64,000 nt of DNA from Luteipulveratus halotolerans (GTDB lineage Bacteria > Actinomycetota > Actinomycetes > Actinomycetales > Dermatophilaceae): assembly GCF_001247745.1 (NCBI RefSeq), contig NZ_LAIR01000003.1, positions 103,151 through 167,150 on the forward strand, read 5' to 3'. This document shows, in pieces, positions 34,074 through 39,830 of this stretch. Position numbers and translations under genes: made by a program. How positions within the stretch are numbered: position 1 is the first letter of the stretch; each line of letters begins with the position of its first letter. A model generated the notes under the pieces. The model saw only the letters and a program-made list of their open reading frames with translations. It was not told the DNA's origin and searched no databases.

Positions 34074-34089
34074 TGACAACATGTTGTCA
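34074..34089. promoter_or_regulatory. MarR operator and leaderless promoter
   Basis: TGACAACATGTTGTCA, a 16-bp perfect palindrome covering the marR start codon. TAATAT at 34069-34074 is a good -10 with TTGGTG 18 bases upstream, placing transcription start at or next to the ATG, a leaderless mRNA. Occupancy would block marR and probably the divergent transporter gene. Confidence 0.75.
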
Positions 34090-34542
34090 AATACGGAACG
34101 GGCAAAAGTGTCGGCATATCGGCTGCTGATGGCGAACGTCTACGAGCTGGCGGCAGTCAGCCGCAGGGAGAGCGAGGTCTTCGCGCGGCAACAGAGCGTG
34201 ACGGTCACGCAGTGGCACACCATGAGTGTGTTGTCGGACGGCCACGCCGCGAGCGTCCCGCGAATCGCTGCACGGCTGGGTGTGACACGTCAGGCGGTGC
34301 AGCGGGTTGCCGATCAACTGGTGAATGGCGGGCACGTGGAGCATGTGAGCAACCCCCGGCATGAGACCTCACCGCTGCTTCGCCTGACACCCGCGGGCGA
34401 AGACGTGCTCACGACATTGTGGGAGCTCAGCGATGTCCCCCGTGCCGCAATGCTCGCCGGAATCGACGCTGAGAAGATCAGCGAAGCGGCCGGCACGCTT
34501 CAGGCTCTAATCATTGGGCTCAAAGGCGGCGAGTCACGGTGA
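34081..34542 (+). CDS. MarR-family regulator
   Basis: 153 residues with the MarR winged helix: VTQWHTMSVLSDGHAASVPRIAARLGVTRQAVQRVADQLVNGGHVEHVSNPRHETSPLLRLTPAG, where the helix-turn-helix and the basic wing (NPRHETS) are evident. ATG start lies inside its own palindromic operator. Stop overlaps the transposase GTG by 4 bases, so transposase translation depends on marR transcription, tying element mobility to the regulator's ligand. Confidence 0.88.
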   Translation: MLSNTERAKVSAYRLLMANVYELAAVSRRESEVFARQQSVTVTQWHTMSVLSDGHAASVPRIAARLGVTRQAVQRVADQLVNGGHVEHVSNPRHETSPLLRLTPAGEDVLTTLWELSDVPRAAMLAGIDAEKISEAAGTLQALIIGLKGGESR

Positions 34543-35543
34543 GAAGCCACGCGAACGCACCCCTGTCGGCCGAGGGTCGACGCCGGCTTATTGAACGCTG
34601 CAAGACACGCCCGATAGCGCATGTCGCTGCCGAGATGGGCATCTCTCGTGCGTGCGCGTCGAAATGGGTGAATCGGTGGCGGCAACACGGCGAGGTCGGC
34701 CTACGGGACCGATCGTCGACGCCGCACCGTCAGCCCACCGCGACGCGGCCCGACGTCGTGTCACAGGTCGAGACGATGCGGCGAGAACACAAGTGGTCGG
34801 CATCCCGAATCACGTTCGAACTGAACGAGACTGGCACAACGATCAGCCGCCGAACCGTGACCCGGCTGCTAGCGCAGCTCGGATTGAACCGGCGCAAGTT
34901 CATCGACCCCGGCGGCGACACCAACCGCGCACCGCGCGTCATCATCGCCAAGCACCCGGGGCACATGGTCCACGTCGACGTGAAGAAGGTCGGGCGCATC
35001 CCCGACGGCGGAGGGTGGCGCGCCCACGGCCGTGACTCCGAGCAAGCCCGAGCCGCGGCACGCGCGAAGACGAAGACCGGCACACGCGGGTACATCTACC
35101 TGCACTCTGCCGTCGATGGCCACACGCGGATGGCGTACACCGAACCGCTGCCCGACGAAAGGGCCGTCACCGCCGTTGCTTTCATGCACCGAGCCAGGGT
35201 CTGGTTCGCCGCGCACGGCATCACGCACATCGAGAAGATCGTCACTGACAATGGTGCCTGTTACCGCGCCGACGCGTTCGCTCGAGCACTCTTGGGTGCC
35301 AAGCACAAGCGGACCAAGCCCTACACGCCCAAGCACAACGGGAAAGTGGAGCGATACAACCGAATCATCGCCGAGGAACTCCTGTACGCCCGCACCTGGT
35401 CCAGCGAAGCCGAGCGATCAGCAGCCATCGCGGTATGGAACATCCACTTCAACTACCACCGACCCCACGGCGCAGCCGACGGTCAGCCACCCGCATCGCT
35501 CGCTCCGGCGACCGTCACCAACGTCGTGGCCTCCTACATCTAG
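34539..35543 (+). CDS. IS481-family transposase (element 2)
   Basis: 334 residues, same length and layout as the transposase of element 1: HTH (VNRWRQHGEVGLRDR), VHVDVKKVGRIPDGGGWRAHGRD, EKIVTDNGACYRAD, YTPKHNGKVERYNRIIAEELLYA. The TAG stop is at 35541-35543, inside the duplicated TCTAGA target, so again the insertion site supplies the stop. Confidence 0.92.
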   Translation: MRSHANAPLSAEGRRRLIERCKTRPIAHVAAEMGISRACASKWVNRWRQHGEVGLRDRSSTPHRQPTATRPDVVSQVETMRREHKWSASRITFELNETGTTISRRTVTRLLAQLGLNRRKFIDPGGDTNRAPRVIIAKHPGHMVHVDVKKVGRIPDGGGWRAHGRDSEQARAAARAKTKTGTRGYIYLHSAVDGHTRMAYTEPLPDERAVTAVAFMHRARVWFAAHGITHIEKIVTDNGACYRADAFARALLGAKHKRTKPYTPKHNGKVERYNRIIAEELLYARTWSSEAERSAAIAVWNIHFNYHRPHGAADGQPPASLAPATVTNVVASYI

Positions 35544-35561
35544 ATGAAGATGGCCTGACGG

Positions 35562-35849
35562 GTGCAGCAACCCCCGCCAGGCCGGACCGTGACCCGTCTG
35601 GTCGGCGCGCAGGCGGTCACCTTGACAGTCGACTCCGGCCAGTACGAGCGCGACACCTACGGACGACTGCTCGCCTATGTGCGGACGTCGGCAGGTACGA
35701 ACGTGAACGTGCGCGTGGTCGAGCAAGGGCACGCGACGGCTCGCACGTCTCGGCCGCCGCTGGCCCAGCATGACGAGCTCGAGCAGGCCGAACGGTCCGC
35801 GCGCGTCGCCCACCACGGGCTCTGGGCGTACTGCGACCACAAGCACTAA
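35562..35849 (+). CDS. Staphylococcal-nuclease-like domain, C-terminal part only
   Basis: 95 residues matching the second half of the SNase/thermonuclease fold (LVGAQAVTLTVDSGQYERDTYGRLLAYVRTSAGTNVNVRVVEQGHATA...EQAERSARVAHHGLW). The first half with catalytic Arg/Asp/Glu is missing, so nuclease activity is unlikely. The GTG start is in a stem-loop that follows the palindrome copy 8 sequence. Probably a gene fragment joined at a module boundary. Confidence 0.6.
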   Translation: MQQPPPGRTVTRLVGAQAVTLTVDSGQYERDTYGRLLAYVRTSAGTNVNVRVVEQGHATARTSRPPLAQHDELEQAERSARVAHHGLWAYCDHKH

Positions 35850-35877
35850 GGAACGGGCGCGCCCAGGTCTCCAGGCT

Positions 35878-35920
35878 GTCCCATTGATGGGACGGCGTGC
35901 TAGTGTCCCAGCCATGGGAC
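35878..35920. promoter_or_regulatory. Paired operators GTCCCA-N4-TGGGAC
   Basis: Two identical-arm dyads: 35878-35893 (spacer TTGA) and 35905-35920 (spacer GCCA), 27 bases apart, the second overlapping the ATG of the following gene. They bracket the presumed promoter. Strong sign of autorepression by the HTH protein coded from 35914. Confidence 0.75.
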
Positions 35921-36405
35921 ATCGTGATGACTACTTGGACTCCGACGAGCACTGGGACCCGGCGCTCTCCCGCGATCAACGGCTGGGCAGGTGGTGGTCC
36001 TCGGCCTCGTTCGGCCTCGCGCTGAGTGGCAAGGCCGCACATGCGCTGGCTGCCAGCGAGGATGCGGTCGCGGTTGCGGAAGCGGCGCGCGACCTGGTCC
36101 AGCACCAGGCCGTCTACGCGCTCCTGGAGGAGGGGCACAGCGTGCGCGCAATCGCCGATCAGCTGCAGCTCTCGAAGAGCAAGGTCGGCCGGATCGCCAA
36201 GGCATTGAGTCGTGACGGGCGGCTCGCGGACCTGGGCTTCGGCTTGGCGCGCGCCGACGTCGACCCAACGCGCGCGCTGGTCCTGGCGGCGTGGCAGTTC
36301 ACGTCGATCGCTGACGCGGACCACGATCACCCTCGGGGCAGGCGTCCGTCCCCGGAGCCGACGGAGCCGACGAACTTCGGCGGGCTGAACGGGCCGACAC
36401 CGTAG
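35914..36405 (+). CDS. HTH repressor-like protein, 163 aa
   Basis: Starts MGHRDDYLDSDEHWD; the frame is open upstream but crosses the operators. A clear helix-turn-helix lies at residues about 74-100 (LLEEGHSVRAIADQLQLSKSKVGRIAKAL); the N-terminal half is helical. C terminus is Pro/Glu-rich. Likely plasmid regulator acting on the two GTCCCA dyads at its own start. Confidence 0.7.
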   Translation: MGHRDDYLDSDEHWDPALSRDQRLGRWWSSASFGLALSGKAAHALAASEDAVAVAEAARDLVQHQAVYALLEEGHSVRAIADQLQLSKSKVGRIAKALSRDGRLADLGFGLARADVDPTRALVLAAWQFTSIADADHDHPRGRRPSPEPTEPTNFGGLNGPTP

Positions 36406-36424
36406 GCAGGCGCTTCGGGGGACC

Positions 36425-36438
36425 GATTCCGTGGAATC
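36425..36438 (+). repeat. GATTCC palindrome, copy 9
   Basis: 20 bases after the stop of the 163-residue gene. With the following GGCGTCACACCTCTA and stem-loop it forms the second copy of the compound element. Confidence 0.92.
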
Positions 36439-36467
36439 ACCGTGGCGTCACACCTCTACGTGAAGAT

Positions 36468-36501
36468 GGCCTGAGCGGGTGCAGCTACATCCGCTCAGGC
36501 C
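36468..36501 (+). other. Stem-loop of the compound element
   Basis: Perfect 11-bp stem GGCCTGAGCGG / CCGCTCAGGCC, loop GTGCAGCTACAT. The counterpart near 35552-35583 has one mismatch in 11 (GGCCTGACGGG / CCCGCCAGGCC) and begins its loop with TGCAGC. Conservation of the stem with changed bases on both sides suggests a selected structure; it may end transcription of the upstream gene or lead the next. Confidence 0.6.
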
Positions 36502-36526
36502 CAGACCGAGAAGCGGAGTCTCGATC

Positions 36527-36841
36527 ATGCGCAAGTCTACGAGTCAGCAGCGACTCGATGGCCGGGATCTGACGAGCCTTGCAGCGGTGGATCGTGCACG
36601 TCTCCTAGGAGCAGCACCCGGCGTGCAGGCCTGGTTGGAATGGCAGGCGGCGCAATGCCTTCGGCTGAGTGGTCTGAGTGTCCGCGAGGTCGCGACCGAA
36701 CTCGACGTGAGCCGCGTGCATGTCGTGAAACTACTCAGCTGGTCCTGGAGGCGTGTCTCGCACCAGGACTCAGCGCAGGCGTTTCAGATCTCGGCGGTCG
36801 TCGCGGGGGCAGCGAATCCTCCGCCTTGGGCTCGGCGCTGA
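36527..36841 (+). CDS. Small HTH protein, 104 aa
   Basis: ATG (MRKSTSQQRLDGRDL) preferred over an earlier GTG in the stem-loop. Helix-turn-helix at residues about 48-75 (CLRLSGLSVREVATELDVSRVHVVKLLSWSW). Upstream of parB, in the same direction; may regulate it or the compound element. Confidence 0.6.
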   Translation: MRKSTSQQRLDGRDLTSLAAVDRARLLGAAPGVQAWLEWQAAQCLRLSGLSVREVATELDVSRVHVVKLLSWSWRRVSHQDSAQAFQISAVVAGAANPPPWARR

Positions 36842-36923
36842 CCGTCAGACCGGACACCCCAGTGGCCGGGCCGGACGAAACGACCGGCCCAGTTCGGCGA
36901 CACGTCCAACACTTCTTCCGCGG

Positions 36924-36966
36924 TTATTGACACCATTGCCAGTAATGGTGATAATGGTGTCAATAA
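36924..36966 (+). promoter_or_regulatory. parBA promoter with overlapping operator
   Basis: TTGACA (36927-36932), 17-base spacer, GATAAT (36950-36955): near-consensus vegetative promoter, rare in such GC-rich DNA. It is framed by a 14-bp inverted repeat, TTATTGACACCATT and AATGGTGTCAATAA, and contains a nested ACCATT/AATGGT pair, so a repressor (ParA, ParB or the RHH protein) can cover the whole promoter. Confidence 0.8.
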
Positions 36967-36985
36967 CTCGGTGAGGAGAGATCTG

Positions 36986-38590
36986 GTGCCAACAAAGAAG
37001 CGGACGCCGGGGTTCGGCGGGAAGGGTCTGGCGGCGGTGGCGTCGGACGGTCAAGCGGGTCGGCCGGCGCGCCGGCCGGGGTCGCGGTCGATCGCGGCAA
37101 CGGTGCGAGACGCCGCGTCGCACCACGATGAGGCGACGACGCGGATTCCGTTGGAGGACATCGCGCCGTACCCGCACAACCCGGCGTGGCGTGAGGACGG
37201 GACCAGCGAGAAGACCAAGCGTCTCGCGGACTCCATCGGCGAGGTCGGCGTGCTGCAGCCGATCCTGGTGGTCTCGGCCGCGGACTACCTGAAGCATCAC
37301 CCGGAGGACCGGGAGGCCATCGCTGACCGGCCGTGGGTCACCCCGGCAGGCGTTCGGCGCTTGACCGCGTCGCGACTGGCGGGCAAGGAGGACATTCCCG
37401 CGACGGTCCGCCCTGAGCTGGCTGCGCAGATCGGGTTGATCCCGCTGCACGAGAACGACCCTGACCTGCGGTTGGCGTTCACTCCTCTGGAGGAGGCGCG
37501 GCAGATGCAGCGGGCGATGGATGAGCAGGGCCTGTCGCAGCGCAAGTTGGCCGAGCACCTGGGCCGGGCGCAGGGGCAGATCAGTAAGAGGCTGGCCTTG
37601 CTGACGTTGCCGGCGTCGGCGCAGGAGGCGCTGGAATCGGAGGCGATGCTCGTCACGGACGCACCGCTGGTGCTGGAGATGCTGGGTCAGGTCGACCTGA
37701 GGCAGCGCGAGGAGGTCGTCGCGGCGTTCGACGAGCGTCTGCGCAGCAGGTGTGCTGCCTCGGCTGAAGCGGTGCGCAAGGAGACGTTGATGGCCTTCGT
37801 GCGCGAGGCGCGTAACGAGATAGGGCAGCGGCGGGCACGGCGTGAGGCTCAGGAGGTCGCTGACCGGGAGGGTCTGCGCGTGATCGAGCCGGGCAAGACG
37901 CTCGGGGTGGGGTGGCAGGAGCACCGGCTTACCGACGCTGAGGCGATCGAGCAGGCGCGCGAGCAGGGCGACCTGGCCGTGGCGGTCAGCGGTGAGGACA
38001 CCGTCTACTTCCGGGTGTCGCCACCGCCGGCGACAGCCGCGCGTGCGGCCGAGCGCAAGGCAGCCCGGGATGAGCAGGCCGAGGCGCGCAAGGCCGCGCA
38101 GGCGCGCGAGCAGCACCTGGTGACGGTGCTGGCGGTGAAGCCGAAGGCCGGCGAGCTCGTGGCAACGCTCGCCGACGGACTGCTGCGCGGTCGCAGCGTG
38201 AACGGGGTGCAGGCGACCTTGGCGCGCACCCTTGCCCAGGGCGCCGGCGTCGGTCCCAGTGCCGAGCGGACGCAGGACGACTACGAGTGGAAGCAGCTCG
38301 CGCAGACTCACGCCGAGCGGCTGCACCTGGCCTGGATCAGTGCTGTGGCCGCGCAGGAGGTCGATACCCGCGCACCTCACCACACCTGGGGTGCGGCCGA
38401 CTGCGACTACCTCGCCTGGTTGACCGACCGCGGGTACGTCCCGACGCCGTGGGAGAAAGACCAGCTCGCGGCGGCCCGGACGAGGACTGATGACTCCGTC
38501 CCGACCAGCCCCGATGAGGACACCGAGACGACCGAGCAGGACGACCCGCAGACCGATTCCGTGGAATCAGCCCAGGAGGAGCAGGCATGA
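36986..38590 (+). CDS. parB: ParB/KorB-family partition protein
   Basis: 534 residues, GTG start after GAGGAG. ParB N-terminal domain from about residue 50 (RIPLEDIAPYPHNP...RLADSIGEVGVLQPILV), a box-II-like PAGVRRLTASRLAG, then LHENDPDLRLAFTPLEEARQM and a HTH (GLSQRKLAEHLGRAQGQISKRLALL); a long charged coiled segment (residues about 330-400) follows. Larger than chromosomal ParB, in the KorB-like range. The C-terminal codons contain palindrome copy 10. It binds a centromere site and activates ParA. Confidence 0.88.
   Translation: MPTKKRTPGFGGKGLAAVASDGQAGRPARRPGSRSIAATVRDAASHHDEATTRIPLEDIAPYPHNPAWREDGTSEKTKRLADSIGEVGVLQPILVVSAADYLKHHPEDREAIADRPWVTPAGVRRLTASRLAGKEDIPATVRPELAAQIGLIPLHENDPDLRLAFTPLEEARQMQRAMDEQGLSQRKLAEHLGRAQGQISKRLALLTLPASAQEALESEAMLVTDAPLVLEMLGQVDLRQREEVVAAFDERLRSRCAASAEAVRKETLMAFVREARNEIGQRRARREAQEVADREGLRVIEPGKTLGVGWQEHRLTDAEAIEQAREQGDLAVAVSGEDTVYFRVSPPPATAARAAERKAARDEQAEARKAAQAREQHLVTVLAVKPKAGELVATLADGLLRGRSVNGVQATLARTLAQGAGVGPSAERTQDDYEWKQLAQTHAERLHLAWISAVAAQEVDTRAPHHTWGAADCDYLAWLTDRGYVPTPWEKDQLAAARTRTDDSVPTSPDEDTETTEQDDPQTDSVESAQEEQA
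38555..38568 (+). repeat. GATTCC palindrome, copy 10
   Basis: Inside the last codons of parB (TDSVES), 19 bases before the parA ATG. No further copy occurs in the rest of the window. Confidence 0.92.
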
Positions 38591-39399
38591 GCAGCACCCA
38601 GCTGAACGCGACCAACGGCCAGGCGGTCAAGGTCATCACTGTCGCCAACCAGGCCGGCTCGGTCGGCAAGTCCACGATGGTCGCCGCACTGGCCGCGCTG
38701 CTCGCCGCAGACGGCAAGCGGGTACTGGTGGTGGACGCTGACTCTCAGGCGAACGTCTCCCACTCGCTCGGGGTGGCTTCCACCGAGGTCGCCCACCACA
38801 CCGGTGACGTGCTGCTGCGACGCGCGGAGATCCTCGACGCGCTGGTGGAGACGAACACCGACGGGGTGCTGCTGCTGCCGGGCCACGCCGACCTGGCCAC
38901 CGACCTGGTCGAGCTCAACTCCATGCCGATCGCGGCGCTGCGGCTGCGCAAGCCGATGCAGGAGGCGGTCGCCGAGCACGACATCGACGTGGTCCTGATC
39001 GACTGCCCGGGCAGTGTGTCGTTGCTGACGGTGATCGCGCTGGCGGTCGCCACGAGCGTGGTGACGGTGACGATGCCGTCGCTGAAGGAGGTTCAGGGCA
39101 TCGCGCCCTTCATGTCCACCGTGCAGGACACCGCCGAGGAGCTCGAGCTGGACATCCGCCTGGACGCGATCATCCCGTGCGCGGTGCCACCGGCCAACGC
39201 CGGGCGGGTGTACTCCGAGGCGCTGGCCTGGCTGGACGACAACTACGGCGAGCTGCTGACCCCGACGGTGCGTCGCACCGCGCTAGTCGCCGAGGCGGCC
39301 AGCAACGGGGTGCCGGTCACCGCGTACGTCCCGCACGAGGACGTCTCCGACGACTGCCGGAAGGTGCTGGCGGACCTGCAGGGACGGGGAGTGCTGTGA
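38587..39399 (+). CDS. parA: ParA-family partition ATPase
   Basis: 270 residues. Deviant Walker A region ITVANQAGSVGKSTMVAAL at the N terminus, A' motif LVVDADSQANVSHSLG, Walker B VVLIDCPGS. Overlaps parB by 4 bases (ATGA). Order parB-parA is inverted relative to most plasmids but common in actinobacterial ones. Segregates plasmid copies along the nucleoid. Confidence 0.92.
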   Translation: MSSTQLNATNGQAVKVITVANQAGSVGKSTMVAALAALLAADGKRVLVVDADSQANVSHSLGVASTEVAHHTGDVLLRRAEILDALVETNTDGVLLLPGHADLATDLVELNSMPIAALRLRKPMQEAVAEHDIDVVLIDCPGSVSLLTVIALAVATSVVTVTMPSLKEVQGIAPFMSTVQDTAEELELDIRLDAIIPCAVPPANAGRVYSEALAWLDDNYGELLTPTVRRTALVAEAASNGVPVTAYVPHEDVSDDCRKVLADLQGRGVL

Positions 39400-39671
39400 G
39401 CGACGAACCGCGGCGCGAAAGGCTGGCCACCCAGATCACGGCCAGCACCAACCAGCGGATCCGCGCGGCCACGGTCGGCATGCAGCGGCGCGTCGACCCC
39501 GGCTACACGCTGGCGCAACTGGTCGATGAGGCGCTGCGCTCGTACGTGACGCGGCTGGAGAAGGAGCACAACGACGGCCAGGCCTGGCCACAGCTGGAGC
39601 GCCTACGCCCAGGCCGGCGTGTCAGCCCGCGACGGGCCTCCGACGGGGACCGATCATCCGAGACAGGGTGA
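39396..39671 (+). CDS. Third gene of the partition operon, RHH-like, 91 aa
   Basis: GTG overlaps the parA stop. The middle (LATQITASTNQRIRAATVGMQRRVDPGYTLAQLVDEALRSYVTRLEKEH) fits a ribbon-helix-helix/CopG pattern: a beta strand of alternating residues followed by two helices. Likely accessory or repressor protein of the operon; the dyad at 36924 is a candidate target. Confidence 0.65.
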   Translation: MSDEPRRERLATQITASTNQRIRAATVGMQRRVDPGYTLAQLVDEALRSYVTRLEKEHNDGQAWPQLERLRPGRRVSPRRASDGDRSSETG

Positions 39672-39701
39672 TGGCTGCGAACCGTCATGCAGCGCAACGG
39701 C

Positions 39702-39734
39702 ATCCAGCCCTTCCGGCTTCAGGAAGGGCTGGAT
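39702..39734. terminator. Bidirectional terminator
   Basis: Perfect 13-bp stem ATCCAGCCCTTCC / GGAAGGGCTGGAT with a 7-base loop, between the convergent partition and replication genes. Confidence 0.82.
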
Positions 39735-39830
39735 GCGCCCTCTGGCGCGGGGCTCGAACGGAACTCCTTCCCGTCGCCGGCGCCCGAGCCACCTGCTGAC
39801 CAGTTCGACAGTTACCCGACCAGCTCAGCG

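Larger units (their letters stand above)
32575..35538 (+). mobile_element. IS481-family transposon with APC transporter and MarR passengers
   Basis: A 2,964-bp element. Left end TGTTGCGGGTCAGGAGG-TTGTTGAC, right end (read inward) TGTAGGAGGCCACGACG-TTGGTGAC, flanked by the 6-bp repeat TCTAGA (32569-32574 and 35539-35544). Inside are the APC transporter, a divergent marR gene and the transposase, the last two translationally coupled. Removing the element and one repeat restores both the TGA of the upstream gene and the compound palindrome/stem-loop element. Confidence 0.85.
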
